Assembly (NCBI GenBank): GCA_036389295.1
Contig: DASVQB010000048.1
Location: 1-64,000, forward strand
Source of the DNA: AC-37 sp036389295
Lineage (GTDB): Bacteria; Actinomycetota; Thermoleophilia; Solirubrobacterales; Thermoleophilaceae
DNA: 64,000 nucleotides
Direction: 5' to 3'
Position numbers and translations under genes: made by a program
Part shown: positions 35,902 through 43,722 of the stretch, piece by piece
Position numbering within the stretch: position 1 is the stretch's first letter
How the letters are laid out: every line of letters begins with the position of its first letter
The notes under the pieces: generated by a model
Database searches by the model: none
Told to the model about the DNA's origin: nothing
Seen by the model: the letters and a program-made list of their open reading frames with translations, nothing else

Positions 35902-36659
35902 CGGCGGCGGACTCCTGCGTGCTCGCGGAGGTACTCGTCGAGGGAGAGCGGCCGGGCGGCGTCCTCGGGGTCCTTGCGCGACGGCCCGGGTGCACCGTCG
36001 CGCGTGGCGCGGATCTCGACGCGGCCGATCGCGACGTGGACCGTGGGCTCGGGGTGCTCCTGCCTCATCGCCGACGGCGGGGGTGTCGGGAGCCTCGGCG
36101 GTCGTGTCTGCGCGGGCGTCGACGGCTGCGGGATCGGCCGGTCCTGCGCGGGTCCTGTCGCTGCTTCGCCGCTCCCGCTGCGGCGGGCAGCAGCCGCCGC
36201 ATCTGGAGCGGCTCCGCGCGCCACCCGCGCGTGCGACGGGGACGGGGCGCGCGTCGTCTCTCGGTTCGGCGTCTCCGGTGGCTCGGTCCGAGCTGCGACA
36301 CGCGGTCGTCGCTCTTGGAGTGGCGGGACGGCTTCCACCGGGCGCGGGGGCCGTGGAGCGGGCTGCGTGCGGGGCTGGGGCTCGGTCCGGCGGGGCGGCT
36401 CGGGACCTCCGCCCTCTGGTGCCTCCGTAAGCGGGGCGGGGCGCGGCGCGGCGGCGGGCTCGCGCGGGGAGGCCTCGGTCCGCGGCGATTCCGCCCGCGC
36501 CTCCGACTCCGGCGGCCGCGGGGGCGGCGGCGCCTCCACCTCCTCGACCCGCTCCAGCGGCTCCGGGGCGCCCGGGTCGAACCAGGACAGGCCGCGGGGG
36601 CGGATCGCCGGCGCGGGCGCCACGCTGCGGGCGGTCAGGCGGGAAAGGAAGTCGCTCAC
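35898..36659 (-). CDS. Pro/Arg-rich eCIS operon protein with conserved ends
   Basis: The 253-aa protein is mostly a disordered Pro/Glu/Arg/Ala-rich linker (residues 40-200) between two short ordered ends: MSDFLSRLTARSVAPAPAIR at the start and TVHVAIGRVEIRAT plus RPLSLDEYLREH at the end. Similar short proteins with a VxIGRVEVRA...LSLDEYL ending lie next to DUF4255 genes in eCIS clusters. It could be a flexible connector of the cap. It is too disordered and short to be an obvious tape measure, though that cannot be excluded. GTG 36659. Confidence 0.7.
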   Translation of the reverse strand: MSDFLSRLTARSVAPAPAIRPRGLSWFDPGAPEPLERVEEVEAPPPPRPPESEARAESPRTEASPREPAAAPRPAPLTEAPEGGGPEPPRRTEPQPRTQPAPRPPRPVEAVPPLQERRPRVAARTEPPETPNRETTRAPSPSHARVARGAAPDAAAAARRSGSGEAATGPAQDRPIPQPSTPAQTRPPRLPTPPPSAMRQEHPEPTVHVAIGRVEIRATRDGAPGPSRKDPEDAARPLSLDEYLREHAGVRRR

Positions 36660-36675
36660 GCGGCGGCCGCCTCCG

Positions 36676-37410
36676 TCACGCCCCGATCGCCTCCAGGTAG
36701 AAGCGCCGCCGCGCCGGGGTCAGGGCCAGCACGTCCGGCTCGCGCCAGCCGTAGGCGAGCGCGAGCTGGTGCACCTCGCCCAGCAGGCGGGCCGCCGAAG
36801 CCTCGACCTCGGACCACATGAACGAGGCGATGTCGAACGTCTCGCGGTGCCGCGCGCCGCACGACGGGCACTCGAGCTCGAGCTCGACGTCCGCCTGCGG
36901 GTCGGCCGCCGCCATCCCCTCGACCACCGCCGCGGACTGCTCGTCGTCGAGCCCGGTCGCTCCCTCCGGGTCGAGCACGCAGCGCTCCAGCAGGCGCCGC
37001 CGCGAGGCCTCCGCGTCGCCCGGCGCGATCGACGCCAGCAGGTCGCGGGTGTCGGGCAGCCGGAAGCGCACCTCGCGGCCGCCCGCCGTGACGGCGAGCT
37101 CCTCCGCCCCGGGGCCGTCCGCCTCTCCGCCCCCGCCCGGCGGCTCCGCCCGCACGTCGTCGAGCCCGAACGCCAGCTCGAGCGGCTCGCCGCACGCGGC
37201 GCAGTCGACCACCGCCTCGCAGCGCGCCCCGAACGTCATCTCGCGGAGGTCGAGCAGCGCGGCGTCGCGGCGCCCGACCGGCAGCGCCGCCGCGTCGCCA
37301 CCCGACCCGGCGGCCTCGAGCAGGACGACGGCGCGCTCGGCCGCCGTCCCCCGCGCGCCGCGCTCCCACGCGTCGAGCAGCTCCCGGGCCGAGAGTGGCC
37401 GCAACGGCAT
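36676..37410 (-). CDS. T4 gp26-like baseplate assembly protein with zinc ribbon
   Basis: The 244-aa protein resembles the T4 base-plate (gp26/gp51-type) family found after the tube gene in eCIS operons: RELLDAWERGARGTAAERAVVLL at the N-terminus, a LPDTRDLLASIAPGDAEASRRRLLERCV helix block, and ends with QLALAYGWREPDVLALTPARRRFYLEAI. Two CxxC pairs (DCAACGEP near residue 70 and ECPSCGARH near residue 180) form a split zinc ribbon. It is likely an assembly factor or chaperone of the hub. A 16-nt gap separates it from the next gene. Confidence 0.8.
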   Translation of the reverse strand: MPLRPLSARELLDAWERGARGTAAERAVVLLEAAGSGGDAAALPVGRRDAALLDLREMTFGARCEAVVDCAACGEPLELAFGLDDVRAEPPGGGGEADGPGAEELAVTAGGREVRFRLPDTRDLLASIAPGDAEASRRRLLERCVLDPEGATGLDDEQSAAVVEGMAAADPQADVELELECPSCGARHRETFDIASFMWSEVEASAARLLGEVHQLALAYGWREPDVLALTPARRRFYLEAIGA

Positions 37411-37431
37411 CGGTTGTACCGGGGTCGTCTG

Positions 37432-37977
37432 CTAGCCCTCGGGGTCGTTGAACGCCGGCTCGGCCGGCTCCTGGACGGTCGCGTCGCGGCGCCAGCCCTC
37501 GTTCTCCAGCTTGAGGTGCTGGATCGCGACGGCGTTCGCGTTCGCGTCCAGGTCCGGCAGCGCCTGGTACTCCGACACCCAGCAGCGGAACACCTCGTAC
37601 GAGAGCACCTTCTGGCCGGCCTCGTTGAACACGTCGATCGTGATCGGCTTGCGGAAGTCCGCCAGCGAGACCTCGCGGTCGCGCTGCTCGGGCGCGGCCT
37701 CCGAGTTCGAGTAGTCCCAGACCTTGTTGGCCCAGCGCTCGAACTCCACGTCGTGCGTGACGCCGCGCTCGAGGGTGATCGCCTCGTACTCGGTGCGGCC
37801 CGGCGACTTGCGGCTCGACGAGGCGTCGCCCCCGTCGCGGTGCTTCACGACCTCGGTCGTCCGCTTCAGCGAGCTGACCTTGCTGATGCCGGCGACGTAG
37901 CGCCCGTCCCACTTCACCCGGAACTTGAAGTTCTTGTACGGGTCGAGCCGGTTTGCGTTGACGCTGAAAGGCGGCAT
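37432..37977 (-). CDS. Inner tube protein (T4 gp19-like; Afp1/Afp5-like)
   Basis: The 181-aa product is a phage tail tube protein: DPYKNFKFRVKWDGRYVAGISKVSSL and YEAITLERGVTHDVEFERWANKVW are the family blocks, ending with LKLENEGWRRDATVQEP. Hexamers stack into the tube that carries cargo. It is the only tube gene in the operon, whereas many eCIS have two. ATG 37977 has an AGGAGGAAGCC ribosome-binding site, in keeping with its need for high expression. Confidence 0.92.
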   Translation of the reverse strand: MPPFSVNANRLDPYKNFKFRVKWDGRYVAGISKVSSLKRTTEVVKHRDGGDASSSRKSPGRTEYEAITLERGVTHDVEFERWANKVWDYSNSEAAPEQRDREVSLADFRKPITIDVFNEAGQKVLSYEVFRCWVSEYQALPDLDANANAVAIQHLKLENEGWRRDATVQEPAEPAFNDPEG

Positions 37978-37986
37978 GGCTTCCTC

Positions 37987-39570
37987 CTAGACCAGCGGCG
38001 CTGGGTTGAGCTGCTGGATGTGGATGAGGACGAACTCGGCCGGCTTGAGCGGGGCGAAGCCCACCAGGATGTTGAGGATCCCGCGGTCGATGTCGTTCTG
38101 GGGGTTGTTCTCCTTGTCGCACTTGACGAGGTACGCCTCGCGCGGAGTGCGGCCCTGGAACGCGCCCTGCCTGAACAGCGAGTTCATGAACGCGCCGACG
38201 TTCAGCCGGACCGAGGCCCAGAGCGGCTCGTCGTTCGGCTCGAACACGACCCACTTGGTGCCGCGGAAGAGCGACTCCTCGATGAACAGGGCGAGCCGGC
38301 GGACCGGGACGTACTTCCACTGGTCGGCCAGGACGTCCGCGCCGCGAGCCGTGCGCGCCCCCCAGTTCACGGTCCCGACGATCGGGAACTGCCGGATGCA
38401 GTTCACGCCGAGCGGGTTCAGCCGTCCGTTCTCGAGGTCGGTCATCGGCACGTCCGGCCCGCGCGCCCCGTTCAGCGAGGCGTCGGTGCCGGCGGGGGCC
38501 TTCCACACCCCGCGCTGGGCGTCGGTGCGCGCCATCAGCCCGGCGACCGCGCCGCTCGGCCGGAACGCCTTCGTCGCGCCGCCCGCCAGCGGGTCCGGCA
38601 TGTTCACGCGCGGGAAGAAGACCGCCGCGTTCCGCGCGGAGTCGCCCGAGACCGGCTTGCCGGCCATGGCGTCGTCGACCGCCGACTGGACGTCGCTCCA
38701 GCCGCCCGGCGGGTCCACCACGAGCAGCGCCCTCCGGTCCACGCACAGCTCCAGCGCGGCGTCGAGCGTTCCGGCCACGACCCCGTCCGGGTCGTCGTCC
38801 GAGGGCGGCAGGACGCACAGCAGGTTGAAGATGTCGGTCTTCAGGAGCTGGTTGAGGCCGGTCTTCGCCGCCTCCTCGCCGAGGTAGTCGGCGACCTTGG
38901 GCGAGGCGCCGTCGGATCCGGCGGTGGCCTCCAGGTGGTAGGTCTTGCCGTTCCCGGCCGGGAGCGTGAAGGGGTCCTTCCCGGCGTCGGGCCCGCTCGG
39001 GTCGTCCTGCGCCGCCGGGCGCTTCGAGACGTCGCCGGTCGCGCGCGCGAGCGCGGACCTGCGCAGCACCGCGTCGAGCGCATGCGGCGAGCCGGCCTTC
39101 GCCTCGATGCCCACGTAGCGCTCGGTGACGCCGGTCCGGGCGTCGCGAACCGAGAGGTTGTACTTCTGGTCCGCGTCCGCCACGGGCGGGTCGGTCAGCC
39201 CGTCGTAGTCCACGCGCGCGAGGAGCTCGTCCGCCCACGACCCGGCGCTCGCCGCCTCGAGTCCGACGCCGCCGCCGAGGTCGATCGTCGCCGGCCCGGC
39301 GTCGTCGGCCGCGATCCGCACGACCTCCGCCTCGCCGCCGCCGTTCTGGAAGAAGTGGTTGACCGCGTAGCTCAGCGGGCTGCTCGCCGCGAGCCCGCCG
39401 AACGAGCGCTCGTAGTCCGCCCAGCTCGTGAGGTGGACGGGCCGGTCGGTCGGCCCCTTCGGCGCGGTGCCCACGAAGGCGGCGATCGAGGTCGGCACCC
39501 CGGTGATCGTCCTGACGGCGCTCGGTAGCTCGTCGACGTACACGCCGGGGTAGGTCAGGCTCGCGGGCAT
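37987..39570 (-). CDS. Contractile tail sheath protein (Afp2-4/Pvc2-4-like)
   Basis: The 527-aa protein is a phage-type sheath: YPGVYVDELPSAVRTITGVPTSIAAFVG at the N-terminus (the universal YPGVYxxE start), and the C-terminal core with RRLALFIEESLFRGTKWVVFEPNDEPLWASVRLNV and LKPAEFVLIHIQQL, typical of eCIS sheaths. The central 250 residues are the surface-exposed insertion. Only one sheath gene exists here. It is the first gene after the predicted promoter; ATG 39570 has AAGGAGGGC just upstream. Confidence 0.95.
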   Translation of the reverse strand: MPASLTYPGVYVDELPSAVRTITGVPTSIAAFVGTAPKGPTDRPVHLTSWADYERSFGGLAASSPLSYAVNHFFQNGGGEAEVVRIAADDAGPATIDLGGGVGLEAASAGSWADELLARVDYDGLTDPPVADADQKYNLSVRDARTGVTERYVGIEAKAGSPHALDAVLRRSALARATGDVSKRPAAQDDPSGPDAGKDPFTLPAGNGKTYHLEATAGSDGASPKVADYLGEEAAKTGLNQLLKTDIFNLLCVLPPSDDDPDGVVAGTLDAALELCVDRRALLVVDPPGGWSDVQSAVDDAMAGKPVSGDSARNAAVFFPRVNMPDPLAGGATKAFRPSGAVAGLMARTDAQRGVWKAPAGTDASLNGARGPDVPMTDLENGRLNPLGVNCIRQFPIVGTVNWGARTARGADVLADQWKYVPVRRLALFIEESLFRGTKWVVFEPNDEPLWASVRLNVGAFMNSLFRQGAFQGRTPREAYLVKCDKENNPQNDIDRGILNILVGFAPLKPAEFVLIHIQQLNPAPLV

Positions 39571-39666
39571 GCGCCCTCCTTGCAGTCGCTTTCGCTCGTA
39601 GCGTCAGCGTCGAGGAGCGGGCTCAGCGCAGGCAGAAGCCATGGCGCTCGGATCGGGGGATTTGAC

Positions 39667-39688
39667 GACGGCTCCGGGGGGAGCCGTC
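39667..39688. other. Perfect 9-bp hairpin in the eCIS leader
   Basis: GACGGCTCC (39667-39675) pairs with GGAGCCGTC (39680-39688) around a GGGG/CCCC loop. On the leftward transcript it lies between the predicted promoter (about 39.75 kb) and the sheath start at 39570, so it would form in the 5' leader. It is not followed by a U-tract, which argues against an intrinsic terminator; an RNA stabiliser, attenuator or protein-binding site is possible. Confidence 0.5.
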
Positions 39689-39743
39689 CGCGCCGTTACC
39701 TCTCCTCTGCCGTCGAACCGACCCCAGGCCGTCGACGCGGCGC

Positions 39744-39771
39744 AATCTATACGCGGCTTCGCCAAAGTCAA
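39744..39771 (-). promoter_or_regulatory. Predicted promoter of the eCIS operon
   Basis: On the minus strand TTGACT (39771-39766) and TAGATT (39749-39744) are separated by 16 bp, a good match to -35/-10 boxes in a GC-rich genome. It lies in the most AT-rich patch of the 286-nt gap 39571-39856. Transcription would start near 39737, giving a leader of roughly 165 nt before the sheath ATG. The rest of the gap holds the hairpin at 39667-39688 and no other feature that can be supported. Confidence 0.5.
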
Positions 39772-39856
39772 GGGTCCGTGTGATTTTTTCGGCCGGTCCG
39801 AGTCACGCGAATGGAGCCTCCGTGACCCGGGAGGGTGCGCTAGTGTCGCGAGCGGC

Positions 39857-40381
39857 GTGAGCGTTCAGGCGGGTCCCACCACCCGAACGGGGGAAGAGGC
39901 AGCTCCGCGGTTCCCGATCAACCGCGTCGTGGCGTTCGCGGGGCCCTACGTGGCGATCCTGTCGGGCGCGATCGCGGCGTGGCTCGGCAAGCACTTCCCG
40001 GGGCTCGCCCTCGACAGCGACACGGTCGCGGGGGACGTCGGGACGGCGATCGAGTTCGCGCTCGGCGCGGGCATCACCTGGGCGCTCCACCACAAGTGGC
40101 TCGACGGCTGGCAGCGCTGGGAGGTGGCGACGGCCGTGATCGACGCGGGCGCGGCGAGCGGCGGCGCGGCGGACGCCGAGCCGGGCGGCCCCGGGCGGGC
40201 CGAGCCCCGGCCGAGCCGGCCCGCGGAGCCGCGCGAGGACCCCGTCGAGGGCGACGTCGTCGACGGCCCCGGCGACCGCGCGCCGCGCGTGCCGGACTAC
40301 GGGTACGACCCGGTCGTGCCGGAGCCGCCGCGCCGGCCCGAGCCGGCGATCGAGGACCCGTTCGCCTCGCCGTTCGGCTGA
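39857..40381 (+). CDS. Holin-like small membrane protein
   Basis: The 174-aa product from GTG 39857 has two hydrophobic stretches (VVAFAGPYVAILSGAIAAWLG and TAIEFALGAGITWALHHKW) separated by a short loop with HFPGLALDSD, then KWLDGWQRWE and a 90-residue Pro/Glu/Asp-rich acidic tail. The two-helix layout and the WLxxHFPGL...KWLDGWQ pattern resemble holin-like proteins of actinobacteriophages. It is divergent from the sheath gene and shares its upstream region. If real, a holin-like function could release particles by lysis; a plain membrane protein of other function is as likely. Confidence 0.55.
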   Translation: MSVQAGPTTRTGEEAAPRFPINRVVAFAGPYVAILSGAIAAWLGKHFPGLALDSDTVAGDVGTAIEFALGAGITWALHHKWLDGWQRWEVATAVIDAGAASGGAADAEPGGPGRAEPRPSRPAEPREDPVEGDVVDGPGDRAPRVPDYGYDPVVPEPPRRPEPAIEDPFASPFG

Positions 40382-40460
40382 GGCTCGGCCGGACGCCCGG
40401 CTGAGCGCAGGCCGCCGGCGCCCCTCGGTGCCCCGTCCGGCGGTGTGCGAGCATTCCGCC

Positions 40461-41840
40461 ATGGCGAAGCGAGCCGCCGCGATGCCCCCCGGCCCACCGC
40501 TCCCGCGGGTCGTGCAGACGCTCGGGTTCGCGCTCGGCGCGCCCTGGTTCCTCGACCTCGCGCGCCGCCGCTACGGCGACGTCGTGCGCTTCGGCACGCT
40601 GTTCGACCGCGAGTTCGTGATGGTCTTCGACCCCGAGAGCGTCGAGCGCGTCTTCAAGGCGCCGCCCGACCGGCTGCGGGCCGGCGAGGCGAACGCGCCG
40701 CTGTCGATGCTGCTCGGCGAGCGGTCGGTCCTGGTGCTCGACGGCGCGGAGCACATCCGCCACCGGAAGCTCATGCTGCCGCCGTTCCACGGGCGGAGCC
40801 TCAGGGCCCACGAGAGCACCATGCGCGAGGCGGCCGACCGCTCGATCGACTCGTGGCCGGTCGGCGAGCCGTTCGAGCTGATCCAGGAGATGTACGAGCT
40901 GACGCTGAACGTGGTGTCCGCGGCGGTGTTCGGGATCGAGGAGGGCCCGCGGCGCGACGAGCTGAAGCGCCGCATCCGCGCCGCGCTCGAGCCGGTCGGG
41001 CTCCCGCTCCTGATGCTGGTCCGGTTCCTCGCGCGCGGGGAGATGCGCGACGACGACGCGGCGCGGCGGTTCGCCGCGCGCAAGCTCGAGATGGACGAGG
41101 CGATCCACGCGGAGATCGCGCGGCGGCGCGCGGAGGCGGGCGGAGACGCGAACGGTCGCGGCGACGACGCCCTGTCGCTGCTGCTCGCCGCGCGGGACGA
41201 GGACGGGCGCGCGCTGACCGACGAGGAGCTGCGCGACGAGCTCGTGACGCTGCTCGTCGCGGGTCACGAGACGACCGCGGCCGGTGCGGCGTGGACGCTC
41301 GAGCTGGTGCTCCGCCACCCCGAGGTGCTCGAGCGCGCGCGGCGGGCGGTGGACGACGGCGACACCGCGTACCTCGACGCCGTCGTCAAGGAGTCGCTGC
41401 GGATCCGGCCGGTCGTGCCCGGGATCGGGCGGGTCGTCCGCGGCGAGCCGTTCGAGCTCGGCGGCTACGAGATCCCGCCCGGCCGCGAGATCAACCCGTC
41501 GATCCGGGTGCTCCACCGCCGCGCCGACGTGTACCCGTCGCCGCGCTCGTTCCGACCCGAGCGGTTCCTCGAGGACGGGGCGCCCGACACCTACAGCTGG
41601 ATCCCGTTCGGCGGCGGCACCCGGCGCTGCCTCGGCGCCGGCTTCGCTCTGCTGGAGATGCGGACCGTGCTGGCGCGGGTCCTCGAGCGCACCGAGCTGC
41701 GGCGCGTGCGGCGCCGGCCCGAGCGGATCCGCCGCCGGGGGGTCACGATGGTCCCGCGCGGAGGGGTCCGCGTGGTGCAGGTCCGCCCGCCGCGACCGGC
41801 GTCCGCCCGCGAGCCGGCGGTGGCGGAGCTCGCGGCGTGA
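40461..41840 (+). CDS. Cytochrome P450
   Basis: This 459-aa protein is a full-length soluble P450: I-helix LVAGHETTAAGAAW (AGxxT), K-helix KESLRIRPVVPG (ExxR), and the heme-binding loop FGGGTRRCLGAGFA with the thiolate Cys. There is no N-terminal anchor. The sequence style (PPGPPLPRVVQTLGFAL start, HRKLMLPPFHG) is like CYP families of fatty-acid/terpenoid oxidases in Actinobacteria; the substrate is not predictable. No ferredoxin or reductase gene is adjacent. The frame is open 33 nt upstream, but ATG 40461 begins the usual family start. Its TGA overlaps the next GTG (GTGA). Confidence 0.92.
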   Translation: MAKRAAAMPPGPPLPRVVQTLGFALGAPWFLDLARRRYGDVVRFGTLFDREFVMVFDPESVERVFKAPPDRLRAGEANAPLSMLLGERSVLVLDGAEHIRHRKLMLPPFHGRSLRAHESTMREAADRSIDSWPVGEPFELIQEMYELTLNVVSAAVFGIEEGPRRDELKRRIRAALEPVGLPLLMLVRFLARGEMRDDDAARRFAARKLEMDEAIHAEIARRRAEAGGDANGRGDDALSLLLAARDEDGRALTDEELRDELVTLLVAGHETTAAGAAWTLELVLRHPEVLERARRAVDDGDTAYLDAVVKESLRIRPVVPGIGRVVRGEPFELGGYEIPPGREINPSIRVLHRRADVYPSPRSFRPERFLEDGAPDTYSWIPFGGGTRRCLGAGFALLEMRTVLARVLERTELRRVRRRPERIRRRGVTMVPRGGVRVVQVRPPRPASAREPAVAELAA

Positions 41841-43168
41841 CCGGCACGGGGCGGAGGGCGGCCCGCCTCGCGCTCGCCCGGATCGCCGTAGCCACCGCTG
41901 CCCTCCTCGCGTACCTCCCCGACCGGGCGCTCGCCGCGGCCGGCGGCGGGAGCTCCGGCTTCGGCGGCGGTGGCGGGGGCGGGGGCGGCTCGTTCGGGGG
42001 CGGCGGGTCGAGCGGATCGGGCGACGGCGGCGGCCTCGTCGGCTTCCTGGTCGTCGCCGTGATCGTGATCGGGATCTTCGTGGCCGGCGCGATCGCGAGC
42101 TGGCTCGAGGAGCGCCGCCTGCGCCGGCGCGAGGAGCGCGTCGCGACCGCCTCGGCGGAGGCCGCGGAGGACGACCCGCACTTCGCGGCCGACGCGGTGC
42201 GGCAGACGGCTGGGCAGCTCTTCCGCGACGTGCACGCCGCGTGGACGGCGCGCGACCGCGCGCGGCTCGGCCAGCTCGTCGGCCCGGACCTCCTGGCCGA
42301 GTGGACGCGCCGGCTCGACGACTTCGACGCCAAGGGCTGGCACAACGTGGTCGAGGTGAAGGGCGACCCGGAGGTCCGCTACGTCGGGCTCGCGAATCGC
42401 GAGGACGACACGGACGACCGCGTGGTCGTGCGCGTCGAGGCCACCCTGAAGGACGTCGTGAGGACGAGCCAGGGCGGCACGATCCTGGCGGCGGGAGAGA
42501 AGGACGAGGACCGGCTGCTCGAGGAGTGGTGGACGCTGGGGCGTCGCGACGGCGGCTGGGTCCTGCTCTCGATCGAGCAGGAGGAGGAGGGCGAGCACCA
42601 CCTGAAGGACGAGATCGTCACCACGCCGTGGTCCGACGTGAGGCGGCTCCGCGACGAGGCGCTGGTCGAGGGCGCGGTGGCCGACAAGGTCGCCGAGGGG
42701 TTCTCGGTCGCCGAGGTCGCGGACCTCGACTTCGCCGGCGACGCCCGCGCCGCCGCGCTCGACCTGTCGCTCGCCGACGGCCGCTTCGCCCCCGACGTGC
42801 TCGAGGCCGCGGCCCGGCGCGCCGTGGAGGGCTGGGCCGAGGCGGTCGACGGCGACGACGCCGCGCTGCTCGCGGTGGCCGACGAGGGCGCGGCGCGCGA
42901 GCTGCTGCACCCCGGCGACCCGACCGGGCGGACCCGGCTCGTGGTCCGCGGCCCGCGGATCCGGCAGGTGCGGATCGCCGCGCTCGACGCCGGCGCGCAG
43001 CCGCCGCGGATGACGATCGAGGTCGACGTGAGCGGGACGCGCTACGTGCAGGACCGCCAGACGGCGGCGGTCCTGTCGGGCAGCGCGTCGGCGGCGGTCG
43101 AGTTCACGGAGCGCTGGGCGCTGACGCTCAGCGGCCCGGACTCACAGCCGTGGCGGATCGCCGCCTAG
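41837..43168 (+). CDS. Tim44-like domain membrane protein
   Basis: The 443-aa protein starts at GTG 41837 with a signal-like leader (ARIAVATAALLAYLPDRALAA), a Gly-rich stretch (about residues 35-60), and a transmembrane helix (GFLVVAVIVIGIFVAGAIASW). The soluble remainder has a Tim44/Tim44-like fold: DAVRQTAGQLFRDVHAAWTARD, LVGPDLLAEWTRRLDDFDAKG, then a beta-rich DEDRLLEEWWTLGRRDGGWVL; a second related module lies in the last 150 residues. Function is unknown; such proteins are often surface or periplasmic scaffolds. Coupling to the P450 by a 4-nt overlap is unusual. It ends in a 4-nt overlap with the convergent lipoprotein gene. Confidence 0.75.
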   Translation: MTGTGRRAARLALARIAVATAALLAYLPDRALAAAGGGSSGFGGGGGGGGGSFGGGGSSGSGDGGGLVGFLVVAVIVIGIFVAGAIASWLEERRLRRREERVATASAEAAEDDPHFAADAVRQTAGQLFRDVHAAWTARDRARLGQLVGPDLLAEWTRRLDDFDAKGWHNVVEVKGDPEVRYVGLANREDDTDDRVVVRVEATLKDVVRTSQGGTILAAGEKDEDRLLEEWWTLGRRDGGWVLLSIEQEEEGEHHLKDEIVTTPWSDVRRLRDEALVEGAVADKVAEGFSVAEVADLDFAGDARAAALDLSLADGRFAPDVLEAAARRAVEGWAEAVDGDDAALLAVADEGAARELLHPGDPTGRTRLVVRGPRIRQVRIAALDAGAQPPRMTIEVDVSGTRYVQDRQTAAVLSGSASAAVEFTERWALTLSGPDSQPWRIAA

Positions 43169-43641
43169 ACCGGCTCGATGCAGAAGATCTCGCCCTTGGA
43201 GCCGCGGACCGACTTCCCGTCGCACTCCGCCTCGCTCTTCGCGCGCTTCGTGATCTTCGACTTGGCCGCCTTGTCGTCGCAGTTCACGAGCCGGATGTTC
43301 ACGCTGATCAGCTGCTTCGGGTCCGCGGTGGTGCACACGCCGACCGCCGGCCGGGCCGGCGCGGAGCCCGGCGGGTACGGCTCGGTGCAGTACACCTTGT
43401 CGTTGCCGCTGTCGGACACCGACGCGACGTCGCACTCGTCCGACTTCTTCACCTCGCGCACGATCTTCGACTTCGCGTCCTTGTCGTCGCAGTCGATCGC
43501 CTTCACGTCGAACGACAGCGCCTCCTTCGGGTCGGCGGTCGTGCAGGCGCCCACCTCCAGCTTCTTCTCGGACTCGCCGCACGCGGCGAGGGCCAGCGCG
43601 GCGACTGCCAGCAGTGCGATGACCGGCGTGCGTGCGTCCAT
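43165..43641 (-). CDS. Lipoprotein with two tandem Cys-rich modules
   Basis: The 158-aa product has a lipoprotein signal peptide (VIALLAVAALALAACGES, lipobox LAAC with Cys21). The mature part is a tandem duplication: VGACTTADPKEALSFDVKAI plus DCDDKDAKSKIV, then VGVCTTADPKQLISVNIRLV plus NCDDKAAKSKIT, each with four cysteines in matching positions and ending YCTEP/FCIEP, so two disulphide-stabilised small domains are expected outside the membrane. This resembles the LppU/SCO3897-type small domain of actinobacterial lipoproteins; the assignment is tentative. A TAGGAT -10-like box (43682-43677) and GGAGGGACCC RBS precede ATG 43641. Confidence 0.75.
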   Translation of the reverse strand: MDARTPVIALLAVAALALAACGESEKKLEVGACTTADPKEALSFDVKAIDCDDKDAKSKIVREVKKSDECDVASVSDSGNDKVYCTEPYPPGSAPARPAVGVCTTADPKQLISVNIRLVNCDDKAAKSKITKRAKSEAECDGKSVRGSKGEIFCIEPV

Positions 43642-43722
43642 GGGTCCCTCCGTCGTCGGCGTGGTCGAGCCGCGGCATCCTAGGCGACTTGGGTCCGGCG
43701 CGGGAGCGCCGATATAGACGCG

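Noticed and set aside
37432..39570. Prophage remnant rather than eCIS
   Set aside because: Sheath and tube alone could suggest a phage, but the operon also has AAA+ ATPase, DUF4255, DUF4157 and DUF6519 genes and no capsid, terminase, portal or integrase.
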